Shown here: piece after piece, positions 25,393 to 33,601 of the stretch | Layout: each line of letters opens with the position of its first letter | Numbering within the stretch: position 1 is the first letter of the stretch | Assembly: GCF_900177645.1 (NCBI RefSeq) | Contig: NZ_FXAO01000002.1 | Span: forward strand, 62,001-126,000 | Source of the DNA: Arenibacter troitsensis | Lineage (GTDB): Bacteria > Bacteroidota > Bacteroidia > Flavobacteriales > Flavobacteriaceae | Reading direction: 5' to 3' | Length of the DNA stretch: 64,000 bases | Notes under the pieces: generated by a model | What the model saw: only the letters and a program-made list of their open reading frames with translations | What the model was told of the DNA's origin: nothing | The model's database searches: none | Translations under genes and position numbers: made by a program

Positions 25393-26046
25393 TTAAACCG
25401 TAACGGCCTTATTCAAATACCTCCTAAAGGGGAGCATTTCCATATAAACTGAGAGTATTTTCTCCTTAAAATCGTCTTTTAATATTTCCTTATGTGCAAG
25501 GGGATGCATAACGGCGAAGGTTTTATGCCGTAACAATTCCACATGTGGATGATCTTTAGAAAATCCTTTGGGAGCATTCTTTAGTGTCCCATCCACAACC
25601 AATTCCCCAAAAGTGTGCTTAAAGGATTTTTTATTCAGAATCTTTTTAAACTCTTCTCCGTCGTAATCAATGGATTCGCGTATACTGCGCAAGGTTTTGG
25701 GATCTGGTCTCCAAAATCCGCCCGCCAACATGGATTGGCCAAGGCCTATCTCAATATAAAAATCGGCCGTATTGGGTGCCTTGTCCAAACCTGCCCCAAA
25801 ATGGTCCTTATAAATGGGTTTATTGGGGTGGAACATCAGATTATTATTAATTCTATTTATTCCTATCTTCCCCGGTGTACTGTAATATTCGTTGTCTACA
25901 GCCCCAAGTGCCAGGTCCAATTCATCCAACCATGCTATATAATCATCCCTTACCTCCTTGTACCATTTTCGGTTTCCATCCATCCATTCCTTGGAATTGT
26001 TTTGGTTAAGCTCGGTTAGAAATTGAAAAAGGGAATTAAAATTCAT
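25393..26046 (-). CDS. DUF2461 domain-containing protein
   Basis: A 217-residue protein with the full DUF2461 pattern: FLTELNQNNSKEWMDGNRKWY at the start, RINNNLMFHPNKPIYKDHFG, DFYIEIGLGQSMLAGGFWRP, then PKGFSKDHPHVELLRHKTF and a C-terminal LPFRRYLNKAV. It has no signal peptide. The domain has no proven activity; conserved Asp, Arg and Trp residues suggest an enzyme, but this is only inference. The gene lies in a - strand run of unrelated small genes (DUF4442, AIM24, DUF2461, nudK, msrA) with gaps of 50-200 bp. Confidence 0.87.
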   Translation of the reverse strand: MNFNSLFQFLTELNQNNSKEWMDGNRKWYKEVRDDYIAWLDELDLALGAVDNEYYSTPGKIGINRINNNLMFHPNKPIYKDHFGAGLDKAPNTADFYIEIGLGQSMLAGGFWRPDPKTLRSIRESIDYDGEEFKKILNKKSFKHTFGELVVDGTLKNAPKGFSKDHPHVELLRHKTFAVMHPLAHKEILKDDFKEKILSVYMEMLPFRRYLNKAVTV

Positions 26047-26094
26047 TAGTGGGTTTAGGTGATCAAAAGTAAATATTAAGAGTTCTTGGTTACA

Positions 26095-26892
26095 CTAAAA
26101 TCGGTTATCCCCGTCCAATAGGTCGCCCAAACCGCCTAAAATACTTCCTTCACCCCTGTCCTTTCCTCCTCTTGGAATGGATGCCAATACCCTACCCGCC
26201 AATCTACTAAAGGGTAGTGACTGAATATATGCGGTACCGGGACCACGAAGGGTGGCATAAAAAAGCCCTTCTCCCCCAAAAATGGTGTTTTTGATTCCCC
26301 CTATAAATTCAATATCATAGTCCACATCCTTGGTAAATCCTATGATACAGCCTGTATCCACTTTTAAGGTTTCACCGGGACCTAGTACCTTTTTCGCCGT
26401 AGTTCCGCCCGCATGCACAAAGGCCATTCCGTCTCCCTCCAATTTTTGCATAATAAATCCTTCACCTCCAAATAGTCCTCTGCCCAATCTCTTGGAAAAT
26501 TCAATTCCCACGGAAACGCCTTTTGCCGCACATAAAAAAGCATCCTTCTGACAAATAAATTTCCCCTGAAACTCACTAAGGTCTATCGGAATAATCTTTC
26601 CAGGGTATGGCGAGGCAAAGCTTACCTGCTTTTTACCATATCCTATGTTTAAAAATGCCGTCATAAAGAGACTTTCGCCCGTTAGCAATCGTTTTCCTGC
26701 CGAGAATAATTTTCCAAGGACTCCCGTATCCTGATTGGAACCATCACCAAAAATGGTATCCATTTTAATATCGGAATCCATCATCATAAAACTTCCTGCT
26801 TCGGCTACAACAGCTTCTTGTGGATCCAATTCTATTTCCACATATTGCATTTCCTCCCCGTAAATTACATAGTCTATTTCGTGTGCGTTCAT
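26095..26892 (-). CDS. AIM24/TIGR00266 family protein
   Basis: A 265-residue soluble protein built of repeated beta blocks: [20 protein letters not shown] at the start, [43 protein letters not shown] and [18 protein letters not shown], matching the bacterial TIGR00266 (AIM24) family. The fold is a trimer-forming beta prism. No reaction is known; the yeast relative affects mitochondrial membrane organisation. The C terminus is Gly- and Arg-rich ([19 protein letters not shown]), which may bind membranes or partners. 48 bp separate it from the DUF2461 gene on the same strand. Confidence 0.88.
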   Translation of the reverse strand: MNAHEIDYVIYGEEMQYVEIELDPQEAVVAEAGSFMMMDSDIKMDTIFGDGSNQDTGVLGKLFSAGKRLLTGESLFMTAFLNIGYGKKQVSFASPYPGKIIPIDLSEFQGKFICQKDAFLCAAKGVSVGIEFSKRLGRGLFGGEGFIMQKLEGDGMAFVHAGGTTAKKVLGPGETLKVDTGCIIGFTKDVDYDIEFIGGIKNTIFGGEGLFYATLRGPGTAYIQSLPFSRLAGRVLASIPRGGKDRGEGSILGGLGDLLDGDNRF

Positions 26893-26998
26893 ACTATAAC
26901 TTTAATATTTTGATTTATTTTCAGACCATAAGTACCAAAAACCATCATTTTGTTACAACGTTCCAAAGGTATATTGGCAAAAAACCTAATTGGCAAAT

Positions 26999-27062
26999 TG
27001 ATCCATTAGTTCATTGATTCATTAGTATATTGATTCATTAGTATATGGATTCATTGGTAAGT
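26999..27062. repeat. Four tandem copies of a 16-bp unit
   Basis: The unit TGATTCATTAGTATAT is exact at 27015-27030 and 27031-27046. Variants lie on both sides, TGATCCATTAGTTCAT (26999-27014) and GGATTCATTGGTAAGT (27047-27062). The array ends 12 bp before the stop codon of the DUF4442 gene and is non-coding. Confidence 0.75.
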
Positions 27063-27074
27063 TAGCACATTAAA

Positions 27075-27533
27075 TCATGAAGCCTTAACCTTAAGGGTCC
27101 ATTCAAAATTGAAGGTGGAAACTACAATACCTTCCTCGTTTACACCCACCGATTTCATCCATATGGTCTGACCCTCGCCCGTTTCAATGGTTTTTTTTAT
27201 GGCATCCGCTATAAGATGACCCTCCTCACAGGTAAAGGTAATTTTACCTGTCGCTTTTTTTGAAAAATTAGCATTGTTATTGGCCACTAGCATAGAAATA
27301 TTCTTTCCGCTCTTTCTAATCTGATTCATGACCATAGCACCTGTGGTAAGCTCAGCGGCCATCCCCTGAACGGCCCAAAACAAGGATTTGAACGGATTTT
27401 GATTGATCCACCGGTGCCTTACGGTTACTATGGCCTTATTGTCATCAATATATCTTAAACGCACTCCTGTCCACCATACAGCAGGGAGCTTGAAAAAGCT
27501 GAACATGTTAATTTTACTTGCATCGGAAGCCAT
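27075..27533 (-). CDS. DUF4442 (hotdog-fold thioesterase-like) protein
   Basis: A 152-residue protein with the single-hotdog layout of DUF4442. The start has FFKLPAVWWTGVRLRYIDDN, then RHRWINQNPFKSLFWAVQGMAAELTTG, the helix and strand typical of the family, and KKATGKITFTCEEG. Hotdog proteins often hydrolyse acyl-CoA esters, but the catalytic Asp or Glu is not clear here, so activity is uncertain. No signal, cytoplasmic. Its downstream side carries the 16-bp tandem repeat. The divergent DUF4870 gene starts 245 bp away. Confidence 0.8.
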   Translation of the reverse strand: MASDASKINMFSFFKLPAVWWTGVRLRYIDDNKAIVTVRHRWINQNPFKSLFWAVQGMAAELTTGAMVMNQIRKSGKNISMLVANNNANFSKKATGKITFTCEEGHLIADAIKKTIETGEGQTIWMKSVGVNEEGIVVSTFNFEWTLKVKAS

Positions 27534-27615
27534 AACGATTGTTTAATGTCTATCAAAAGTATATAAAATGTATGAATCGACAATTGTTAATATATTGTTA
27601 AATTGCAGTACTTTG

Positions 27616-27649
27616 TTTTGCATAGTACCTTCTTTTAGATATATATTTG
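27616..27649 (+). promoter_or_regulatory. Promoter of the DUF4870-PadR-PspC-DUF2807 module
   Basis: TTTTG (27616-27620), a 21-nt spacer and TATATTTG (27642-27649) fit the Bacteroidota TTTG/TAnnTTTG promoter. Transcription would start near 27655, leaving a leader of about 120 nt that contains a 41-codon frame (27690-27815) overlapping the start of the DUF4870 gene. Confidence 0.5.
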
Positions 27650-27778
27650 CATAAGAAGTTATTAGGCTTAATAAGATCAAACCTTAAAAATGACTTCCAT
27701 TAACCCTTTAAAAGAGTTTTGGATACAAACACAAACTTTAGATCCTAAACCTAAATTAAAACTAACAGAGTATTTATT

Positions 27779-28276
27779 ATGGACACTAATCATACAACAA
27801 TGGCCGAAACACTAAGCAAACACGAAAAAAATTTGGCGGCCATTATACATGCCTCCACCTTTTCCAAGTATTTTATACCTTTTGGGAATTTCCTTCTTCC
27901 ATTAATCCTTTGGACAGCCAATAAAAAAGACCATAGCTTCGTAGACAAAAATGGCAAACGCGCCCTAAATTTTCAAATCAGTCTATTATTATATTCTATT
28001 GTCTTAGGAATATTCACTGTTCCTTTTATGATAGGGATTATACCGGAAATTTTTCACTTGGCAGATTTTAACTTCGCCAATTTTAACGAATTCAACGGTA
28101 TAAATTTAGATTTTCACTCCTTTCATCCCGGTAGATTGCTTTGGCCATTGGGAATAGTAGGAGCCGCACATCTGGGGCTATTCCTGGTAAATATAGTCTA
28201 TACCATATTGGCCACCATTCGAACTAGTGAAGGACTGGATTTTCAGTACCCCATTAGCATACCATTTATTAGATAA
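27779..28276 (+). CDS. DUF4870 domain-containing membrane protein
   Basis: A 165-residue protein with the DUF4870 pattern: LAAIIHASTFSKYFIPFGNF, then LILWTANKKDHSFVDKNGKRALNFQ (the conserved K-NG-xx-LNFQ), and two further membrane segments. It has three to four membrane helices and no catalytic motif. It starts a run with a PadR regulator, a PspC protein and a DUF2807 protein, an association common in Bacteroidota and suggestive of an envelope-stress role. The following padR gene starts 119 bp later. Confidence 0.82.
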   Translation: MDTNHTTMAETLSKHEKNLAAIIHASTFSKYFIPFGNFLLPLILWTANKKDHSFVDKNGKRALNFQISLLLYSIVLGIFTVPFMIGIIPEIFHLADFNFANFNEFNGINLDFHSFHPGRLLWPLGIVGAAHLGLFLVNIVYTILATIRTSEGLDFQYPISIPFIR

Positions 28277-28395
28277 AATTTAATCACAATTAGTACTCAT
28301 CACACTAATTCGAGAGTTTATTCATCAATTAAAATCAAAATGCTGCAACGCGATCATCAAAAAACGAACAGTAAAATTATTATAATCATGTAATT

Positions 28396-28731
28396 ATGAA
28401 CATTGAAAACACAAAAGCACAAATGCGCAAGGGCGTTTTGGAGTATTGCATACTCTCCATTCTCAACGGAGACGACAAGTATACCTCCGAAATCCTGGAC
28501 ACCTTAAAGGATGCTAAAATGCTAGTAGTAGAAGGTACCATTTATCCTTTGCTTACAAGACTAAAAAATGCAGGTTTGCTCAACTATCGTTGGGAAGAAT
28601 CCACTTCAGGTCCCCCAAGAAAGTATTACACATTAACAGAGACTGGGAAACTGTTCCTAAAGGAATTGGATACCACCTGGGACGAACTAAGAAATGCAAC
28701 AAACCTTGTTACCAAAACAAAAAACAGCTAA
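28396..28731 (+). CDS. PadR family transcriptional regulator
   Basis: A 111-residue protein. The PadR winged helix covers nearly all of it: QMRKGVLEYCILSILNGDDK, TSEILDTLKDAKMLVVEGTIYP, LLTRLKNAGLLNYRW and ESTSGPPRKYYTLTETGK. The C-terminal dimerisation helix is short (PadR subfamily 2). PadR proteins are usually repressors that respond to small molecules or membrane stress. Its stop codon is 3 nt before the PspC-domain gene, so it very probably controls its own operon. Confidence 0.92.
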   Translation: MNIENTKAQMRKGVLEYCILSILNGDDKYTSEILDTLKDAKMLVVEGTIYPLLTRLKNAGLLNYRWEESTSGPPRKYYTLTETGKLFLKELDTTWDELRNATNLVTKTKNS

Positions 28732-28734
28732 AAA

Positions 28735-30486
28735 ATGAACAAGACAATAAATATAAATCTGGCCAATTTATTCTTTCACATAGATGAACAAGCCTACAAT
28801 AAACTACAACGTTATTTAGAGGCCATAAAACGTTCCTTTGCGAATACCAGTGGTAGCGAAGAGATCATAGCCGATATTGAGGCCAGAATAGCCGAACTGT
28901 TCCATGAAAAAATGGAAAATGAAAGACAGGTAATTACAGAGAAGGAAGTGGACGAGGTTATAGGGATCATGGGACAACCCGAAGATTACATGGTAGACGA
29001 GGATATTTTTGAAGATCAACCACAGACACAAAAAAAACCGCGTAGGGTTAGAAAATTATACAGGGACATAGACAATAAATATATTGGGGGTGTTTCTGCA
29101 GGTCTGGGACATTATTTTGGAATAGATGCCCTTTGGGTTAGACTTATTTGGATTCTTCTGACCATATTTAGTTGGGGAGGATTTGTATTCATTTATATCC
29201 TCTTATGGATTTTAATTCCGGAGGCCGTAACTACGGCCCAGAAGCTGGATATGCGCGGTGAGGCCGTTAACATTAGCAATATTGAAAAAAAAGTAAAGGA
29301 AAGTTTTGACGATGTAGCGGAAAAGGTCAAAAATGTGGACTATGAAAAAGTTGGAAATAAGGTAAAGGACGGTAGCCGCGGTTTCTTCAATGCCATTGCC
29401 GATATTATTATGTTCTTTTTTAAGATTATTGGCAAATTCATAGGAATAATCCTTATAATTATAGGGGCTGCAGGAATAGTAGCCCTATTGGTAGGCCTTT
29501 TTACGGTAGGTATATTGGATATAATTCACTTACCTGGAGTGGATTTTTATAATCTTGTCAATTCCACCAATACTCCGGTATGGGTGGTTTCAATTCTGGC
29601 ATTTTTCGCCATTGGAATTCCCTTTTTCTTTCTAATGTACCTAGGTCTAAAGATTTTGGTGAACAATTTAAAATCCATCGGCAATGTTGTAAAATTTACG
29701 CTGCTGGGTTTGTGGCTGATCTCTATAATATTATTGACCGTTTTTGGCATACACCAAGCCGCTGCCCATGCCTACTCTGGTAATGTGGCCATTGAAAAGG
29801 AATTGGTTTTTGCAAAACCTTCGGAACCGGTTAAAATAAATTTACGATCAACTGACAGGGACAAACAGGAAAACAATATGCGAATTAATGGGATTGTATT
29901 GGATTATACCGAAAATGGGGAAGAAATTCTTATTTCACGGGATTTTCGTTTGTACTTAAAAATGTCCCACGATTCCATAGCCCGAATCGAAGTGAGGAAA
30001 AACGCCAATGGGAATTCCTTTAAAAATGCAACAGAGACAGCAGGCAAGATCAACTACAGTTACTTGGTGCAAGGCAACACTATTCTATTGGATGACTATT
30101 TATCAACCGGTAGGGAAAATAAATTTAGAGATCAAGATGTAAGGGTATATCTCTACCTCCCTATGGGGACCAAAGTAGAATTCGGGAGTTCTCCAGAAAA
30201 CTGTTGGATAATCAGAGCCAATAATGACCGGAATATGGACGGTTGTGAAATAAGTCAATTTTCTTGGATTATGGATAAGGGCGGTGAAATGAAATGTGAA
30301 AACTGTCCTGAAATTGAAGAAGTCGACGACGACAAGAATGGTAAAATTATAATTAATGAGGATGGGGTGGATATTGACATAAAGGGCAACGGTGATAATT
30401 TTAAACTTAAGATAGACGACAAGGGGGTACAGATAAAAACCAACGAAACCAATCGCACCTATTTAAAAGAGGATACCGTTCAGTAG
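28735..30486 (+). CDS. PspC domain-containing membrane protein
   Basis: A 583-residue protein in three parts. Residues 1-95 form a soluble helical region (NLANLFFHIDEQAYNKLQRY) with a DUF1700-like look. The PspC domain lies at about 103-165 (LYRDIDNKYIGGVSAGLGHYF, then IYILLWILIPEA). Four further membrane segments to about 340 are followed by a C-terminal beta-rich domain of 240 residues ending in a Glu- and Asp-rich stretch with Cys pairs (KCENCPE). PspC in E. coli senses envelope damage with PspB. The N-terminal helices may be the cytoplasmic signal side. The gene is coupled to padR (3 nt). Confidence 0.88.
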   Translation: MNKTININLANLFFHIDEQAYNKLQRYLEAIKRSFANTSGSEEIIADIEARIAELFHEKMENERQVITEKEVDEVIGIMGQPEDYMVDEDIFEDQPQTQKKPRRVRKLYRDIDNKYIGGVSAGLGHYFGIDALWVRLIWILLTIFSWGGFVFIYILLWILIPEAVTTAQKLDMRGEAVNISNIEKKVKESFDDVAEKVKNVDYEKVGNKVKDGSRGFFNAIADIIMFFFKIIGKFIGIILIIIGAAGIVALLVGLFTVGILDIIHLPGVDFYNLVNSTNTPVWVVSILAFFAIGIPFFFLMYLGLKILVNNLKSIGNVVKFTLLGLWLISIILLTVFGIHQAAAHAYSGNVAIEKELVFAKPSEPVKINLRSTDRDKQENNMRINGIVLDYTENGEEILISRDFRLYLKMSHDSIARIEVRKNANGNSFKNATETAGKINYSYLVQGNTILLDDYLSTGRENKFRDQDVRVYLYLPMGTKVEFGSSPENCWIIRANNDRNMDGCEISQFSWIMDKGGEMKCENCPEIEEVDDDKNGKIIINEDGVDIDIKGNGDNFKLKIDDKGVQIKTNETNRTYLKEDTVQ

Positions 30487-30630
30487 GCTCTTTTAACAAC
30501 TCGGTAAACGATATTATGGCCAAAGCAACCTAATTGATAATTTTAAACAAACCATTAAACAGTAACATTAATCAATCCTTGAAATACTCTGTCCCCCGAG
30601 AGATCATTACAAGACTCAAAAACAACAATC

Positions 30631-31356
30631 ATGACAACACTAGCAAGAATTACCATCACACTAATCTTGGCAATCCTATTTTCTTCATGCGGTTTTGATA
30701 TCAACATCGGACCTGGCAAGAAAGGAAATGGAATTGTGGAAGAAGACAACCGAAGGGTGACTTCGGATTTTACCGCTATTTCAGTATCCGAAGGCTTGGA
30801 CGCCTACGTTACCCAAGGCGATGATTTCGAAATTATAGTGGAGGCCGATGAAAATATCATAGACCTAATTGGAACCGATATCAAAAATGGAACCTTACGG
30901 ATCCATGCCATTGAAAATATTGGTAGGGCTACCAAGAATATCCATGTAACCCTACCTGTAATTACAGCCTTGGAAACTTCCAGTGGTGCCGCCCTGGCTA
31001 CTAAAAACACTATAGAGGCCGAGAACATTGAATTAAACTCCAGTAGTGGTTCCAATCTTCAAATTGAGGCGCTCAAGGCTTACCATGTAATAGCGGAATC
31101 CAGCAGCGGTGCCCAAATTAGGGTGGCTGGAGAAACAGAAACACTCAATAGCAGTGCCAGTAGTGGCTCTGGAATAAAGGCCGAAAATTTGAGTTCCGAA
31201 AAATGTAGCGCCAATGCCAGTAGTGGTGCCGGTATTAGGGTAAACGCATCCGAATCCTTAATTGCCAAGGCCAGTAGTGGCGGAGATATCCGCTATACCG
31301 GAAGTGCAAAAGTAGAGCAAAAAAAATCGAGCTCCGGAAGTGTCAGCGCATTATAA
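30631..31356 (+). CDS. DUF2807 (GIN/head) domain lipoprotein
   Basis: A 241-residue lipoprotein, lipobox LFSSC (MTTLARITITLILAILFSSC). The mature part is a right-handed parallel beta helix of the DUF2807 type: FTAISVSEGLDAYVTQGDDF, then turns with Ser-Ser-Gly repeats such as TSSGAALATKN, SSSGSNLQIEA, SSSGAQIRVAG and ASSGGDIRYTG spaced about 20 residues apart. Such domains are putative auto-transported or adhesin-like beta solenoids with unknown role. It closes the DUF4870-PadR-PspC group, 145 bp after the PspC gene. A strong terminator follows. Confidence 0.88.
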   Translation: MTTLARITITLILAILFSSCGFDINIGPGKKGNGIVEEDNRRVTSDFTAISVSEGLDAYVTQGDDFEIIVEADENIIDLIGTDIKNGTLRIHAIENIGRATKNIHVTLPVITALETSSGAALATKNTIEAENIELNSSSGSNLQIEALKAYHVIAESSSGAQIRVAGETETLNSSASSGSGIKAENLSSEKCSANASSGAGIRVNASESLIAKASSGGDIRYTGSAKVEQKKSSSGSVSAL

Positions 31357-31402
31357 ATGTCAGACCCTTTATTATTTAAGATTTCATTGATCTAAAATAT
31401 TC

Positions 31403-31430
31403 AAAACCCATTGAGATTTCAATGGGTTTT
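31403..31430 (+). terminator. Terminator after the DUF2807 gene
   Basis: AAAACCCATTGA (31403-31414) and TCAATGGGTTTT (31419-31430) form a perfect 12-bp stem with the loop GATT, starting 47 nt after the stop codon; CATTTTCC follows. It lies before ATG 31480 and overlaps the first in-frame start of the next gene, which argues against that earlier start. Confidence 0.72.
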
Positions 31431-31479
31431 CATTTTCCAATACATCATCTTTCTTTATATTCGTTCAATAAATTATGTT

Positions 31480-32490
31480 ATGAAAATAAAGATCAAAAAA
31501 TATGTACTTCCGCTAAAGCACACTTTCAGTATTTCCAGGGAATCCCATGATTTTCAAGATTCTATGATCGTTTCACTGGAACTGGATGGTAAAACGGGCT
31601 ACGGTGAAGCAACATCCAACCCCTACTATAAAATAACTTTTGAAACCATGAAGGCGGAGATTGAAAATGTCAGGGAAGAAATAGAGGGTTTTAACTTTAA
31701 GGATCCGGAGGCCTTCCATGCGTTTTTGGTTTCCAAGAAATTGAGCAATTTCGCTATCTGCGCACTAGATCTTGCCGCCAACGATTTGTACGGAAAAATT
31801 CTGGGCAAACCATTGTATGAAATATGGAATACGGACAACAGTAGTTATCCCATAACCAACTATACTATTGGTTTGGATTCCATTGAAAAAATGGTGGATA
31901 AGATGAAAGAGATGCCTTGGCCCATATATAAAATTAAGCTAGGCACCGATAAAGATGTGGAGATAGTAAGGGAACTTCGCAAACATACCGATGCTATTTT
32001 CAGAGTAGATGCCAATTGTGCATGGACGGCAGAGGAAACCATTGCCAACGCCCCCTTATTAAAGGATTTGGGAGTTGAGTTTTTGGAACAACCCCTTAAA
32101 GCGGATGATTGGACAGGAATGGAAGCCGTAATGCACCAAAGCGTTCTTCCTGTAATTGCGGATGAAAGCTGTATAGTGGAAAGCGATGTTGAGAAATGCG
32201 CGCTTCACTTTAACGGAATCAACATAAAATTGACAAAATGTGGCGGCCTCACCCCAGCACGGAGAATGATCAAAAGGGCCAAGGAATTAAATCTACAAGT
32301 AATGGTGGGCTGTATGACCGAATCCACTGTTGGTATATCGGCCATTGCCCAACTAATTCCACAATTGGATTATGTGGATATGGACGGTGCCATGTTGTTA
32401 AAGGAAGATATTGCCGACGGGGTGATTATTGAGGATAATGGCAAGGTAATCTTCCCTACCTCTGGTGGAAGCGGAATAAGTTTGCGTTGA
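31480..32490 (+). CDS. L-Ala-D/L-Glu-type dipeptide epimerase (enolase superfamily)
   Basis: A 336-residue protein of the MLE subgroup of the enolase superfamily. The capping domain opens LPLKHTFSISRESHDF. The barrel has the acid-base Lys in YKIKLGTDKD (KxK), metal ligands in FRVDANCAW (Asp), LEQPLK (Glu) and ADESC (Asp), and the second Lys in IKLTKCGGL. Dipeptide epimerases invert the second residue of murein-derived dipeptides such as L-Ala-D-Glu. ATG 31480 is chosen because the upstream in-frame start lies in the terminator. The TGA stop overlaps the ATG of the next gene by one base, so the two proteins are translationally coupled. Confidence 0.88.
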   Translation: MKIKIKKYVLPLKHTFSISRESHDFQDSMIVSLELDGKTGYGEATSNPYYKITFETMKAEIENVREEIEGFNFKDPEAFHAFLVSKKLSNFAICALDLAANDLYGKILGKPLYEIWNTDNSSYPITNYTIGLDSIEKMVDKMKEMPWPIYKIKLGTDKDVEIVRELRKHTDAIFRVDANCAWTAEETIANAPLLKDLGVEFLEQPLKADDWTGMEAVMHQSVLPVIADESCIVESDVEKCALHFNGINIKLTKCGGLTPARRMIKRAKELNLQVMVGCMTESTVGISAIAQLIPQLDYVDMDGAMLLKEDIADGVIIEDNGKVIFPTSGGSGISLR

Positions 32491-33545
32491 TGACTATTTA
32501 TACCGATGGGTTCCCAGGGAGGGAACTGGAGTTTGAGCACAGGAAATTTTTATATTTTGGCGGTACTTCCTATCTGGGGCTGCAAACGGACGAAACTTTT
32601 CAGGAAATTTTTATTTCCAATATCAGGAAATACGGAACCAATTACGGAGCCTCCAGAAAATCGAATATAAGGATTACCATTTTTGAAAAAGCAGAACAGT
32701 TCCTATCCCAATTGGTGGGGTGTGAGTCTAGCGCCATATTGTCCTCCGGTTATTTGGCTGGACAATTGGTGAGGCAAACTATGGATACCAAAGAACATAG
32801 ACTGTTCTATGCCCCCAATACCCATTCTGCACTTTATTCCCCTACTTCATCAACAAAGCTGAAACCATACATTACTTTCACTGCTTTGAACATAGCTATT
32901 AGGGCACATATGGAAACTAATCCAACAACAACTCCAGTGGTTTTTTTGGATGCCATTGATTTTTCAGGGGCCAATTATCCGGATTTTGAGGGATTAAGAA
33001 CATTACCATTGGAAAAGATTATCCTAGTGGTAGATGATTCACATGGAATTGGCATTGTAGGTGAAGATGGTGGTGGTACTTTTAGAAGGTTGATAGAATT
33101 AAATCCTAAAGAACTTATTGTTTGCTGTTCATTGGGAAAAGGGTTTGGGATTCAAGCGGGGTCCATTTTTGGAACTAAAAGGAGAATTGAGCAGTTTACC
33201 GACACTCCTTTCTTTGGAGGGGCAAGTCCGGCCTCACCTGCAGCAATGGCCTGTTTAATTGATGGCAAGACCCTCTTTTCTGAAAAAAGGGATTTACTAA
33301 TTAAGAATATGGAGTTATTCAAGTCCAATATCAAAACTTTGAATAGATTTAAATATATGGAGGCCCATCCTGCCTATAGCTTTACTGATGAAAAGCTTGT
33401 AGATTATCTAGAACGGCAAAATGTTTTAGTGACGAGCTTTCGTTATCCCGATGAGGATTCCCCTCTAATGAGCAGAATTGTTATAAGTGCCCATCACAAC
33501 AGGGAGGATATCCTTTTACTATGCAATATTATTAATTCCTATTAG
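32490..33545 (+). CDS. AONS-like PLP-dependent alpha-oxoamine synthase family protein
   Basis: A 351-residue fold type I PLP enzyme. It has YGASRKSNIRIT at the N terminus, ILSSGYLAGQ, DDSHGIGIVGEDGGG (Asp and His over the PLP ring, as in AONS and KBL) and the Schiff-base Lys in CSLGKGFGIQAGSIFG, with FFGGASPASPAA after it. Relatives condense an amino acid with an acyl-CoA (8-amino-7-oxononanoate or 2-amino-3-ketobutyrate synthase). It is about 30-50 residues shorter than AONS and lacks the usual N-terminal arm. The start overlaps the epimerase stop codon (TGATG). No biotin gene is near, so the product is probably not biotin. Confidence 0.82.
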   Translation: MTIYTDGFPGRELEFEHRKFLYFGGTSYLGLQTDETFQEIFISNIRKYGTNYGASRKSNIRITIFEKAEQFLSQLVGCESSAILSSGYLAGQLVRQTMDTKEHRLFYAPNTHSALYSPTSSTKLKPYITFTALNIAIRAHMETNPTTTPVVFLDAIDFSGANYPDFEGLRTLPLEKIILVVDDSHGIGIVGEDGGGTFRRLIELNPKELIVCCSLGKGFGIQAGSIFGTKRRIEQFTDTPFFGGASPASPAAMACLIDGKTLFSEKRDLLIKNMELFKSNIKTLNRFKYMEAHPAYSFTDEKLVDYLERQNVLVTSFRYPDEDSPLMSRIVISAHHNREDILLLCNIINSY

Positions 33546-33555
33546 TAAAACGAAA

Positions 33556-33578
33556 CGGCCATCCGTTGTGGATGGCCG
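33556..33578. terminator. Two-way terminator hairpin
   Basis: CGGCCATCC (33556-33564) pairs with GGATGGCCG (33570-33578), 9 bp with a 5-nt loop. It sits in the 56-bp gap between the + strand AONS-like gene and the convergent - strand susD gene. T-rich bases occur only weakly on the + side (CTCTTATT). Confidence 0.65.
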
Positions 33579-33601
33579 CTCTTATTAACATTTACATACC
33601 A

